A DNA stretch of 64,000 bases from Brachyspira murdochii (GCA_020722965.1 DYJT01000002.1:54242-118241); one strand, 5' to 3'; shown: positions 17,031-26,268, counted from the stretch's first letter. Notes: generated by a model not told the origin, from the sequence alone. Program-made: numbers and translations.

Positions 17031-18464
17031 TTAACCTTTAACAACTGAAATTGGAAGGGTTCTTGCAACCTTTTTAGCAAGAGAATTTGATATCAAGATA
17101 TCGATGATCATTAAGATGTTTTTATAAGCTTGTGGTGCTTCTTCTTTGATTAAACTTGAATCTTGCGCCAATAAAAGAATCTTATTTTCTTTCATGATAT
17201 TTTGAACTTCGGAAATTTCGATCGATTTTCTTGCTTTATTTCTGCTCATTATTCTACCAGCTCCATGTGATACAGAACCAAAGCTATTTTTCATAGAAAT
17301 TTCGGTTCCAATAAGTATAAAAGATCCTCTTTGCATATCACCTGGAATTAAAACTGGTTGTCCAATATCGATAAATTTTTCAGGTATACCCTTGCTATTT
17401 GCGGGAAAAGATCTTGTTGCACCTTTTCTATGTACTAAAAGTTCCTTAGATTTACCATTTACGATATGTTTTTCGAATTTTGCGATATTATGACATACAT
17501 CATATAGTATATTTAAGCCAAGACTATCACTTGTTTTATTAAATATCTTTTGAAAGGAATCACGAATATAATATGTAATTAATTCTCTATTACAGTATGC
17601 ATAGTTTGCGGCAGATTTCATGGCGCTTATATATTGCAAAGATAGTTCATCTTTTATTGGGAGATAAACCAAATCTGGATCTTTCAATTTTAAGTTATAC
17701 TTAGCCATCCTTTGTCTCATCTTTTGAATATACTCTTTTGCTATCTGATGTCCATAGCCTCTAGAACCGCTATGAATCCATATAACTACTTGATCTTTAA
17801 ATAAGCCAAATCTCTTAGCTATAACATCATCATATATTTGATCAACATAATCGATTTCTAAAAAATGATTACCAGCTCCTAAGGTTCCTAATTCGGTTCT
17901 TCCTCTTGATAGTGCTTCATCGGAAATTATTGAAGAATCAGCCCCGCTTAAAAAGCCATTATCTTCTATATTTTCAGAATCAGATTCTTTAGCAAACCCT
18001 AGTTTTTCAAGATATTTTATTCCGCTTTCTGAGATTTTTCTTATCTCATTTTTATCGAATTTCTTAATTCCCTGAGATCCAACTCCTGAAGGAATATTGT
18101 TGAATAGTAAATATGAAAGTTTTTCTATGGTTTTTTCTATCTCCTTTGCGGTTAAGTTTGTTTTAATTAGCCTTACACCGCAATTTATATCGAATCCAAC
18201 ACCACCAGGGCAAACTATACCTTCATCTATATCAAAGGCAGCGACTCCACCGATAGGGAATCCAAAACCTTGATGTATATCAGGCATTGCTATAGCATAA
18301 TTTACTATTCCAGGAAGTTCTGAAACATTTATAGCTTGTTGTATAGAGTTATCTTCGGACAATCCTTTTATTATTTGTTCATTAGCATACAATATGACGG
18401 GGACATTCATGCTACCAGATTTTTGAATGATATATTTAAATTCATCTATTTTCTCAATCTTCAT
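17031..18464 (-). CDS. rtcB: RNA-splicing ligase RtcB
   Basis: A 477-residue GTP- and Mn-dependent RNA ligase. It joins RNA ends with 2',3'-cyclic phosphate (or 3'-phosphate) to 5'-OH ends. Metal and guanylation motifs are present: PDIHQGFGFPIGG, GVGFDINCGVR with Cys95, GAGNHFLEI, WIHSGSRGYGHQ, CHNIAKFE and SHGAGRIMSR with His400 as the guanylated residue. The length fits the long archaeal-type RtcB. No archease gene lies beside it. An unknown gene lies upstream on the same strand, and thpR, another 2',3'-cyclic phosphate enzyme, diverges from that. Confidence 0.95.
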   Translation of the reverse strand: MKIEKIDEFKYIIQKSGSMNVPVILYANEQIIKGLSEDNSIQQAINVSELPGIVNYAIAMPDIHQGFGFPIGGVAAFDIDEGIVCPGGVGFDINCGVRLIKTNLTAKEIEKTIEKLSYLLFNNIPSGVGSQGIKKFDKNEIRKISESGIKYLEKLGFAKESDSENIEDNGFLSGADSSIISDEALSRGRTELGTLGAGNHFLEIDYVDQIYDDVIAKRFGLFKDQVVIWIHSGSRGYGHQIAKEYIQKMRQRMAKYNLKLKDPDLVYLPIKDELSLQYISAMKSAANYAYCNRELITYYIRDSFQKIFNKTSDSLGLNILYDVCHNIAKFEKHIVNGKSKELLVHRKGATRSFPANSKGIPEKFIDIGQPVLIPGDMQRGSFILIGTEISMKNSFGSVSHGAGRIMSRNKARKSIEISEVQNIMKENKILLLAQDSSLIKEEAPQAYKNILMIIDILISNSLAKKVARTLPISVVKG

Positions 18465-18559
18465 AGTAAATTAAACTCTTTATATCAAATTTCTTTATAT
18501 TAAATTAACTTTTTTAATTGTTTTTTTTATTATTAATATTAATTAAAGTTTGTTTAAAA

Positions 18560-19063
18560 CTATATAAAATCCTTTTTATAATCTTTTTTTTCTATTGACA
18601 ATGAGCACATTGGGTTTGTGTATGGATTTGATGGAAGATTTTCAATCTTTTCGACATCGAAATCATCATTGATATAAATTAAAATTATATTTATTATACC
18701 AAACGATTCGGAATCTCTTATTATCATATTGATAGTATTATCTTCAAACTGAGTGATGTAAAGATAATGTTCAGAAGATTCCTGACTTATTTTTATTCTC
18801 ATTATATCAATAGCTGTTTCTTTAATAAAATTGAAATACTCTGATTCTCTATTTGAGAAAGCGTTTTTTATATCAAATTTATTAATCAATTCCTCGATTA
18901 TTTTCGCTTGTTCTATATAAAATATTTGCTGTCCATCTTTTGATGGGAAAAAAACCCTTGTGTGAACCTTTTGAGATTGTGATAAAGTCTCTTTGCAATA
19001 AGCCAAAGCATCTAAAAATAGATTATATCCTATGGGTGATAGTTTAACTTTATCTTTTATCAT
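18560..19063 (-). CDS. Hypothetical protein upstream of rtcB
   Basis: A 167-residue soluble protein that I do not recognise. The ATG at 19063 is chosen because AAGGA lies upstream and because the 31 extra residues of the longer frame would be a hydrophobic stretch of intergenic character. It has a helical N-terminus (KLSPIGYNLFLDALAYCKE), then alternating strands with two similar segments, YLYITQFEDNTINMIIRD and IINIILIYINDDFDVE. It lies 95 bp upstream of rtcB on the same strand, so a link to RNA repair is possible but unproven. Confidence 0.6.
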   Translation of the reverse strand: MIKDKVKLSPIGYNLFLDALAYCKETLSQSQKVHTRVFFPSKDGQQIFYIEQAKIIEELINKFDIKNAFSNRESEYFNFIKETAIDIMRIKISQESSEHYLYITQFEDNTINMIIRDSESFGIINIILIYINDDFDVEKIENLPSNPYTNPMCSLSIEKKDYKKDFI

Positions 19064-19382
19064 TTTCCATCCTTGCAAAAGAAAATATAATAAATTGCTA
19101 GACAATATAAATAATTTAAATTTAAATTTAACAATTATGAAATTATTATAACTCAAATAAAATCAAATTTCATCTTTTCAAATCATCTTTTCAAATTTTA
19201 AAATAACCTGCAATTTATTTTATATCAAAATTTATTATACTATACTACTTTCTCATCTGCTATCTGGATATTTATATCGACTAATTTATGTATTATCAAC
19301 ATTTATTATCTATCATTAAAAGTTGAATTAAATATAATTTATTAGTTGAAGAAATTCAAGAATATGTATCTATATTTTTTAT
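19064..19382. other. Divergent intergenic region
   Basis: A 319-bp AT-rich gap between the unknown gene (minus) and thpR (plus). It must hold both promoters. Many TATAAT-like sequences occur, none with a convincing -35 at the right spacing. No ORF or hairpin stands out. Confidence 0.4.
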
Positions 19383-19952
19383 ATGAGATTATTTTTAGCC
19401 TATTGTTTGGAAGACGAAATTTTACTAAAAATCGAAAATATTACGCAAATTTTAAAAAAAGAATTTTCTAACGCTAAAGAATTAAAATTAAATTATGTTG
19501 ATATATCATCCATTCATATAACTATCAAATTTTTTGAGAATCAAAAGGCAGATAAGATTATAAATTCATTAAATAGTTATAAATATAATTATTCATTAAT
19601 AGATAAAGAATTTTACCTTAGAGGATTAGATGCCTTTCCAAATAAAAAAGAACCAAAGGTAATAATATTGCCGATTGAAGACAATAATAATCTTTTACTT
19701 AAGAATTTTGAAGCTGTTGAAGCTATTTTGGAAAAGTCCGATATTAAAAAAGAGGATAGAAAATTTAAACCTCATCTTACAATTGCTAGAATAAAATATC
19801 AGAAATATGGCTATTTTGATGATTTTAAGTATTGGAATCAATTACCTGGGTTAAACATAGAAAAATTAGCTTTTAAAGGTAGTAAGCTTAAATTGTTTCA
19901 ATCAATAATTACGCCAGAAAAGCCAATATATAAAGAACTATATGAATTTTAA
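19383..19952 (+). CDS. thpR: RNA 2',3'-cyclic phosphodiesterase ThpR (LigT)
   Basis: A 189-residue 2H phosphoesterase. The enzyme opens RNA 2',3'-cyclic phosphate to a 2'-phosphate; older work called it 2'-5' RNA ligase. Both HxT motifs are present: HIT at residues 45-47 in SIHITIKF and HLT at 131-133 in KPHLTIAR. The N-terminal RLFLAYCLED replaces the usual RLFIAI. No clear Shine-Dalgarno precedes the ATG. The stop overlaps the next gene by 11 bp. It lies close to rtcB, which uses the same kind of RNA end. Confidence 0.9.
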   Translation: MRLFLAYCLEDEILLKIENITQILKKEFSNAKELKLNYVDISSIHITIKFFENQKADKIINSLNSYKYNYSLIDKEFYLRGLDAFPNKKEPKVIILPIEDNNNLLLKNFEAVEAILEKSDIKKEDRKFKPHLTIARIKYQKYGYFDDFKYWNQLPGLNIEKLAFKGSKLKLFQSIITPEKPIYKELYEF

Positions 19953-20649
19953 TATTAAAATAAAAAAAATATTTTTTCTTTATCTGATTTTCATAATTTA
20001 TATATCGATATTTTTTTCTGGTTGTTCTTCATCTTATAAATATTATAGAGATTATGAATATATAAAAAATTTTTATTCATTCAATATTTTTCAGAAACCT
20101 GAAGAAAATAAATCTTATGATCAAACTGAAATTACAGATTTAAGAAGAAAGATTGTTGAAATTGCTAATCAATCTTTAGGCATAACATCGTTCACTGTAA
20201 ATTCTCGATCCTTTTTATATGATTGTTCAGGATTTATTTTCTATATATATTATAAAGCAGGTATAGATTTAAAATCTTATATTGTTGATCAAAATAGTTT
20301 GGGTGGTGTTCATCAATTATATCTAATCGCAAGTAATTATTTTTCTACAAGTCAAATTACATTTAATTTAGCAGATATTATTATATTTGATAATACCTAT
20401 GATAGAAATAAAAATAATGTTGATGATGATCCTTTTTCTCATGTAGCTTTAATAGTAGAAATAAAAGATGATGGTACAATAGTTTTTATACATAAATCTA
20501 ACTCGGGTGTACAAAAAGGGTATATGAATCTACTAAAAAGTGATCTATATGCTATTAACGGTGAGGTTATAAATAGCTATTTGAAAGATTCTGGATCAAA
20601 AACACTGGCATCACAGCTATTTAATACATTCGCTACATTTTTTAGATAA
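19942..20649 (+). CDS. NlpC/P60-like cell-wall hydrolase lipoprotein
   Basis: A 235-residue protein with a lipoprotein signal, lipobox FSGC (Cys28). The second half is an NlpC/P60-like papain fold. The catalytic Cys95 is in YDCSGFIFYIYYKAGI and the His167 in FSHVALIVEI, with a third polar residue probably in IVFIHKS. Such enzymes cut peptide cross-links in peptidoglycan. The loop LADIIIFDNTYDRNKNNVDD is longer than usual and Asp/Asn-rich, as in calcium-binding loops. The start overlaps thpR by 11 bp, so they are probably co-transcribed. Confidence 0.75.
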   Translation: MNFNIKIKKIFFLYLIFIIYISIFFSGCSSSYKYYRDYEYIKNFYSFNIFQKPEENKSYDQTEITDLRRKIVEIANQSLGITSFTVNSRSFLYDCSGFIFYIYYKAGIDLKSYIVDQNSLGGVHQLYLIASNYFSTSQITFNLADIIIFDNTYDRNKNNVDDDPFSHVALIVEIKDDGTIVFIHKSNSGVQKGYMNLLKSDLYAINGEVINSYLKDSGSKTLASQLFNTFATFFR

Positions 20650-21068
20650 TTTTAATAATCGTATTAATTTAATCATTTTAATTCTTTGTATTTTAAATAA
20701 GCAAATATCAATATATAATTCTGTTTCAAAATTTATTTAATTAAATAATAAACATATTATCTTTGAAATTTTACTATCAATTTAATTTAAAAAGTTAAAC
20801 TAAAATATAAGTTGACTAAAAATCAGTTCGTTATATAATATTATAAATGTTAAACATAACACAAAAATTTATAAAAATAAATTAATAAAAACTTTTAATT
20901 ATTTTTAATTTTTCTTGTTTTATTATTTAAAAAAGAGATGATATAATAAAAATCAAGTAGGTGAAAGAAACTCCAGATATAATAAAATTAAATCAAAATA
21001 TCTAAAAATAGTTTAGGTAATAGGTTGAATTTTTTATTTGGGATAAAGATCCTGAGAAGGAGAATTTT
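20650..21068. other. Non-coding region before decayed alpha-2-macroglobulin gene
   Basis: A 419-bp AT-rich stretch without an ORF. It contains the promoter at 20812-20839 and a leader of about 220 nt that ends with GAGAAGGAG just before the pseudogene start. Confidence 0.55.
20812..20839 (+). promoter_or_regulatory. Sigma-70 promoter upstream of the decayed gene
   Basis: TTGACT (20812-20817), 16 bp, TATAAT (20834-20839). The -10 is perfect and the -35 matches 5 of 6. Confidence 0.65.
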
Positions 21069-21622
21069 ATGAAAAATTTATTGAAGAGTTTTTTTGTTTT
21101 TCTATCATTGTTATTTTAATCTTTTTAGTATTGAACTCATGCACAACGCCAAAGATAAATAAATTTGATCAAATTTATTATAATGAGAAAATTGCAAAGA
21201 TTGTTAATAGCGTTGCTAATGGAATAATTAATCCAGATTCAGATATTATCGTTAAGTTTCAAAAACCAGTAGTCACAAAAGATCAGGTAGGGAAAATTGT
21301 TAAGAACAATATTTTTATCTTTGAACCAGGAATAAAAGGTAAAATATCATGGGAATCTACAGATACACTCGTGTTTAAACCAGATTCAGGATTAAAAAAT
21401 AATATTTTATATCATGGTTCTATCGATCTGGGAAGAATTATAGAAAAAGAAGACGAAATTTTAAAATTTAATTTTATAGCGAAACAAATCAATATAAAAA
21501 ATTATTCATATGAATTTATATCAGGCAATGATTCGAATTCAAACAATGTTATTTTTCAGGCTAGATGAGAATTTTCCAGACCTATAGAAGCTTCCGAAAT
21601 AGAAAAATTCTTTGTATTAAAT
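21069..21622 (+). pseudogene. Bacterial alpha-2-macroglobulin lipoprotein, N-terminal remnant
   Basis: The ATG at 21069, behind GAGAAGGAG, starts a signal peptide that stops at 21117-21119. In the +2 frame the same signal peptide continues as IVILIFLVLNSCTTPK with lipobox LNSC. So there is a one-base shift in the T-rich run. The following about 145 residues resemble the start of bacterial alpha-2-macroglobulins (YfhM type): PDSDIIVKFQKPVV, FIFEPGIKGKISWEST and DTLVFKPDSGLKNNILY. An in-frame TGA at 21566-21568 interrupts it. The frame then stays open (EFSRPIEASEIEKFF) and runs straight into the PBP1C remnant. Only about a tenth of a normal 1,500-1,900-residue protein is left. Confidence 0.7.
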
Positions 21623-23503
21623 TTGAAACTATATTTAAACTTTGCTCCTTATGGTGGTAATATTTATGGTTATAAATCGGCTTCATTAAGATATTTTGGG
21701 AAAGACCCTAAAAACCTTACATGGGCTGAAGCTGCTACTATCGCTGTTCTACCTAATACGCCAGGAATTATTTCTCCTATGAAAGAGACAAGAACACTTG
21801 AAAATAAAAGGAATAAGCTATTAGAAAAATTATATAAAAGAGGAATAATCGATCAAACAATTTTTGAGATGTCATTAAAAGAAGAGATTCCTTCAAGAAA
21901 TAATACTTTTGAAACAGTAGCGCCACAGTTTTGTGAGTATGTTAAAAAGAACAGCGACATTAAATATGGAATCATTAAAACAACATTAAATCTAGATATT
22001 CAGAAGCTTGTTGAAAGGATAACTCAAAATCATTCCTTAATAAACTCTTTGATAGGAATTAATAATGCAAGTGTAGTGGTAATTGATGTAGAAACATCTG
22101 AAGTTAAGGCATGGATTGGCAGTCAGGATTTTTATGATATAAAAAATTCTGGTCAGGTTGATGGAGTAATATCTCCAAGATCAACAGGTTCTGTTTTAAA
22201 ACCTTTTCTTTATGCTCTAGGGATTGATAGAGGAATGGTTTTACCAGATACTTTGATACCAGATATTCCAACTAATTTTGGTTCTTATTCACCTTTAAAT
22301 TCAGATGGTAAATTTAATGGTATGGTAACTGTTAAAGATGCATTGACCCGCGCATTAAATGTTCCAGCAGTAAGATTACTATCTAAATTAGGTGTGGATA
22401 ATTTTTATAGATTTCTCAAAAATGCTGGTTTAAAAAATCTATTCAGGAATTCAGAGGAATATGGGTTAACATTAATCCTTGGAGGGGCAGAAGCATCTTT
22501 ATTTGAAATATCTTCATTATATTTAGGTCTTGCCAGGTACGGAGAATTTGTTACGCCAAAAGTAATAAAAGATAAAAAAAATAAGGTTGGTATTTCTAAA
22601 AGGTTATTATCTGAAGGGGCAAGTTTTCTAGTTCTTGAGATGCTAAAGGAAGTTAACAGACCAAATGATGAACAGTTATGGGAAGAATTTTCATCATTAA
22701 GTCCTATTGCCTGGAAAATAGGAACAAGTTATGGATATAAAGATGCATGGGCGATAGGTGTTTCACCTTCATATGTAGTTGGAGTCTGGTGTGGTAATTT
22801 TGATGGAACTCCAAATGTAATGCTTTCTGGTAGCAGAATTGCTGGATCTTTAATGCTTGATATATTTAGAGGGTTGCCAAAAAATTCTAAGAAAGTCTGG
22901 TTTACCCATCCTTATAAAAAACTTACAAATATTGAAATTTGTGCAAAAACCGGTTATACTGCAGGTCCATTTTGCAGCGAGAGGAAAATGGTAGAAGCAC
23001 CTGTTGACATGATTCCATTACCTGTTTGTCCATATCATACGGTAATCTATACGACTCTGGATGGTAAATATGAGGTATGTTCAGCTTGTTGGGAACCGGG
23101 TAAATATACAAAAAAATTTATCCTTAATTTTCCTGCCCAAATAAGTCAATTTATAAGAGATAACAGGTTATTGAATGAATTTAGACCCCCGCATAATCCA
23201 AATTGTAGTGGAAATAAAAAGACTGGAAATATCGATATAATATATCCAATCTCTGGTATTACTATAGTAGTTCCAAGGGATTTTGATGGAAATTATCAGA
23301 AAATTATTTTTAAATCGGCAACTGCAAATAAAAATACAATTTTGTTCTGGTACCTAAATGGTGTTTACATTACGCAGACTCAAGGTATAAATAATATAAA
23401 TTATCTACCACCACAAGGAGAAAATATTCTTACAATAGTTGATGGAGATTCTGGCGAAACAAAAGCAGTAAGATTTAATGTTATTTATGCATCAAATAAC
23501 TAA
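21623..23503 (+). pseudogene. pbpC: Penicillin-binding protein 1C, truncated and degenerate
   Basis: A 626-codon open frame matching PBP1C from the second half of the GT51 glycosyltransferase domain onwards: YLNFAPYGGNIYGYKSAS, YFGKDPKNLTWAEAAT. The first part with the catalytic Glu is gone. The transpeptidase domain follows, with SVLK (residues 190-193) as SxxK. The second motif reads ALN (244-246) instead of SxN, and the third KIG (365-367) instead of KTG. The C-terminal PBP1C BiPBP_C domain and its paired Cys are kept. In E. coli yfhM and pbpC are adjacent, so a deletion between such neighbours explains the junction near 21620. Loss of the glycosyltransferase site and of two penicillin-binding motifs argues for a pseudogene, although the frame is intact and could still be translated. 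Confidence 0.75.
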
Positions 23504-23651
23504 TGGCTCTTTTAAAAAAAGTTTAAAAACTTATACATTTTGATATTATTATAAAGTAAAGAATTTTTAAAAAAAAAGTTGATTATTCAATTTTTCTGAA
23601 TTTTATAACTGTTAATTTTAAATTGCAATTTTAATAAAATGGAGGATTAAG

Positions 23652-23912
23652 ATAAAAAAAATAATTTTTATTTTTATTACTTTAATTGTTTTTTTAATTG
23701 TACTAAGTTTTATGGATAATAATAAAATGGTATGGCAGAAAATGTATGGTAGAAGTAATGTTGAAGCTGCGCATTCTATCCAGCAAACTAGTGATGGAGG
23801 ATATATAGCTACCGGAAGTTCAAAGACAAATGAGATACCTGGAGTAAAAAATAATGGCTCTACTGATTATTATATCTTAAAACTAGATCAAAATGGTGAG
23901 TTAAAACAATAG
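23652..23912 (+). pseudogene. Remnant of secreted SBBP/propeller-type repeat protein
   Basis: Behind a good GGAGG (23641-23645) the frame reads ATA AAA AAA and encodes a signal-peptide-like helix, IIFIFITLIVFLIVLSF. One repeat follows: MVWQKMYGRSNVEAAHSIQQ, TSDGGYIATGSS, DYYILKLDQNGELKQ, then a stop. This matches a single unit of secreted multi-repeat proteins (WQKTYGGxxxDxAxSIQQTxDGGYIVAG), which normally carry many copies. The expected start codon is ATA rather than ATG, TTG or GTG, and the frame ends where the next repeat should start. An internal ATG at 23712 gives a 66-residue product without a signal peptide. Confidence 0.5.
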
Positions 23913-24230
23913 ATAAAAAATATTTTAATGATTAAATTATTATTAGATGTTTTTTTAAGAAAAAATTAAATAAATTTAACTTTTTGATTTTTGGGAATTA
24001 TTTTTTTTGTTTTGCATAATGTTTATAGAAAGTTATATATTTTCATTTATATAAAATAACTACAGTAAAAGAATATTTTCTGAGTAGAACAAGCAGCTTT
24101 GCTTTATGGTATGGTTTACTAATACAAAAATAAAGGTTTTTTGTTTTTGGAGTAATAAACTAATACATCATTAATTATCATTAGGTATTAGGCAATTTAA
24201 TTAAAATGGATTATTCCCAAAAGTTGCATT

Positions 24231-24257
24231 GGGGAGGGGGTCGGGGAAGAGGTTGGG
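24231..24257 (+). other. G-rich tract, possible G-quadruplex
   Basis: Four G-runs of 4, 5, 4 and 3 are separated by 1, 2 and 8 bases. That meets the loose pattern for an intramolecular G-quadruplex. It is exceptional in DNA this AT-rich. The 13-mer TTGGGGAGGGGGT at its left end recurs just before the fliF start codon. Confidence 0.5.
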
Positions 24258-24424
24258 ATAAGAAAGAGAAAAAGGCGAAATGACAAAAAACACGAGCAAG
24301 CAGATTCGTTTTTTGAGAGATTTGCTTAAATAATAATTTGTATTATTTGTTCAAAAAAATATTTTATTCTTATAGAATTACACTTAATTTTATTAGTTAT
24401 ATATACTTAATTTGGGAGGTTTAT

Positions 24425-24451
24425 ATGGAGCATTACTTTCTTAGTAGATAA
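24425..24451 (+). other. Possible 8-codon leader ORF
   Basis: ATG GAG CAT TAC TTT CTT AGT AGA TAA, preceded by GGGAGG at the ideal distance of 6 bp. It lies about 170 bp upstream of htrA. It could be a leader peptide or simply the start of a lost gene. Confidence 0.3.
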
Positions 24452-24514
24452 TTCACCAACTGAACATATTTCAACTTTTTGCACCTTTTTATTACAAGAT
24501 TAATATATTGCATC

Positions 24515-24543
24515 TTGACAATATCTTTGGTTAACCTAATTTT
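24515..24543 (+). promoter_or_regulatory. Candidate promoter of htrA
   Basis: A perfect TTGACA (24515-24520) points towards htrA about 80 bp upstream of its start. With 16-17 bp spacing the -10 would be TAATTT or AATTTT, a weak match. Confidence 0.35.
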
Positions 24544-24622
24544 TTATTGCCTTATCACATTTAATATTGTTATATTAATTATTGGTGATATCATTAGATA
24601 TGATATTGATTTGGAGGAATTT

Positions 24623-26119
24623 ATGAAATTAAAAAATTTTTTCTCTTTTGTTATTCTTTTTATTATTTTAACGGCATCAATTACGACAGCTTTATTTATA
24701 AAGGGTAAATTTTTTGATAAAACAGATTTTACAAATAATGTTATAATCGCACAGGATTCAACCCAAAATGATCAAAATAGCCAGAATAATTTAGTGAATA
24801 CAAATAGTTCTAATTATATAGCACTTCAACAACAGTTTAATAAAATTGCTAAAGATAATTTACCAGCGGTTGTACATATAACTTCATTGATTGAGCAAGA
24901 GGTACCAAATTTCCCATTTTACTTTCCATTTGGAGATCCTTTTTCCCAGGATCAAACACAAAAAAGGCAGGTAGAGGTTTTTGGCTCAGGTTTTATTATC
25001 TCAAAAGAAGGTCATATCTTGACAAATTACCATGTTGTAAATAATGTTAAAGATTTAAAAATTAAACTGATGGATGGATCAGAATATGAAGGTAAAGTTC
25101 TTGGGGTAGATCAAGACCTCGATGTAGCAGTCATAAAGATCAATGCAGAAGGCAAAATACTACCTGTTGCAAAGTTAGGAGACTCAGATTCTATTGAAAT
25201 TGGAGATATAATATTTGCTATCGGGAATCCTTTTGGCCTTGATGGAACCTTTACACAAGGAATTATCTCTGCTAAAGGTCGAACATCACTTGGAATAAAC
25301 CAATTTGAAAATTTTATTCAGATAGATGCGGCTATAAATCCAGGAAACTCTGGTGGTCCATTATTAAATATTAAAGGAGAAGTTATAGGAATAAATGATG
25401 CAATATATTCACAAACTGGTAATTATGCTGGGGTAGGATTTGCTATTCCAATCAATATAGTTAAAAAAAATTTAAATGAATTAATTTCCGGTAGACCTAT
25501 AGAATATGGTTACATCGGTGTTACTGTTTATCCAATGGATCAAAGTAAGGCAGAATACTTTGGTTTAAAAGAAATTTCAGGGGTAATTATAGCATCAATT
25601 GAACCAGGTTCACCTGCAGCTAAGGCTGGACTAAAAAATCTCGATGTAATTTTGTCATACAATGGTAAAAAAGTAACAAATCCGGGAGATCTTGCCTTTT
25701 TCGTTAAATCTACAAAACCAGGCGAAAAGGTAAATTTGCAAATCTTGAGAAAAGAAGCTAGTAAAATTAAAAATCTAACATTGACTATTATTATTGAAAA
25801 AAGACAGACAAAAACATCTTCATTAGACAAACCAAATAACTGGCTTGGAGTTATAGTTACCGCTTTAGATCCTGAAACAAAGGAAAAATATAAGGCTTAT
25901 GGTGTGAAAAATGGTGTTGTGGTCCTTGGTGTAGCAAAAAATTCTCCAGCCGCTCAACTTGGGATTTTAGAAGGTGATGTTATATATCAGATAAATGATT
26001 ATGGAATAACTGATCCTGAACAATTTTATCAGATTCTAGAAAAACTCAAAAATGCCAAAAAAATAATTATTCTAATTAATAGAAAAGGAATGAGTTTAAT
26101 GTTGTCTATTGGAAGATAG
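24623..26119 (+). CDS. degP: HtrA/DegP-type periplasmic serine protease
   Basis: A 498-residue envelope protease and chaperone that degrades misfolded exported proteins. The ATG at 24623 is chosen because TTGGAGG precedes it and a signal anchor (MKLKNFFSFVILFIIL) follows. The longer frame from 24479 adds 48 residues of intergenic character. The trypsin-like triad is His137 (TNYHVVNN), Asp167 (QDLDVAVIK) and Ser243 (NPGNSGGPLL). Two PDZ domains follow, beginning near YGYIGVTVYP and NWLGVIVTA. There is a Gln/Asn-rich linker after the anchor. The tRNA-Met gene follows 77 bp later. Confidence 0.95.
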   Translation: MKLKNFFSFVILFIILTASITTALFIKGKFFDKTDFTNNVIIAQDSTQNDQNSQNNLVNTNSSNYIALQQQFNKIAKDNLPAVVHITSLIEQEVPNFPFYFPFGDPFSQDQTQKRQVEVFGSGFIISKEGHILTNYHVVNNVKDLKIKLMDGSEYEGKVLGVDQDLDVAVIKINAEGKILPVAKLGDSDSIEIGDIIFAIGNPFGLDGTFTQGIISAKGRTSLGINQFENFIQIDAAINPGNSGGPLLNIKGEVIGINDAIYSQTGNYAGVGFAIPINIVKKNLNELISGRPIEYGYIGVTVYPMDQSKAEYFGLKEISGVIIASIEPGSPAAKAGLKNLDVILSYNGKKVTNPGDLAFFVKSTKPGEKVNLQILRKEASKIKNLTLTIIIEKRQTKTSSLDKPNNWLGVIVTALDPETKEKYKAYGVKNGVVVLGVAKNSPAAQLGILEGDVIYQINDYGITDPEQFYQILEKLKNAKKIIILINRKGMSLMLSIGR

Positions 26120-26146
26120 TGTAATAAAGATTGAAAGATAAAATAG

Positions 26147-26174
26147 TTGACTTTTATATCTAATATGTTAATTA
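26147..26174 (+). promoter_or_regulatory. Candidate promoter of tRNA-Met
   Basis: TTGACT (26147-26152) with TAATTA (26169-26174) 16 bp downstream, ending 22 bp before the tRNA. The -35 matches 5 of 6 and the -10 is weak. Confidence 0.35.
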
Positions 26175-26196
26175 TCTTTTTGTCCAACAAGATAAT

Positions 26197-26268
26197 GGCG
26201 GCGTAGCTCAGTGGTAGAGCACTCGGCTCATATCCGATTGGTCAGGGGTTCAAATCCCTTCGCCGCTA
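26197..26268 (+). tRNA. tRNA-Met (anticodon CAT)
   Basis: A 72-nt cloverleaf. The acceptor stem is GGCGGCG / CGCCGCT with a G.U first pair, the D-arm GCTCAGTGGTAGAGC, the anticodon loop CTCATAT with CAT, and the T-arm loop TTCAAAT. The discriminator base is A and CCA is not encoded. The D-arm and loop resemble elongator tRNA-Met. A CAT tRNA can also be the lysidine-modified tRNA-Ile2, so the amino-acid identity is not certain from sequence alone. Confidence 0.9.

Larger units (their letters stand above)
23913..24622. other. Long non-coding region before htrA
   Basis: 710 bp with no convincing gene. It holds a G-rich tract (24231-24257), a very short ORF behind a strong ribosome site (24425-24451) and a candidate promoter (24515-24543). 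The part around 24231-24320 has a base composition unlike the surroundings and may be a gene fragment; its frames contain stops. Confidence 0.5.

Noticed and set aside
21566-21568. TGA read as Trp (alternative genetic code) or selenocysteine
   Set aside because: TGA is used as the natural stop elsewhere, for example in the ATGA overlap of ybeY and corC and at the end of the DUF115 gene. Trp is TGG in all clear genes. No SECIS-like element or selenocysteine genes are seen.
24231-24320. Coding fragment of a Gly/Arg-rich protein
   Set aside because: One frame reads a short Gly/Arg/Lys-rich stretch, but it has no start, has two early stops and no recognisable family.
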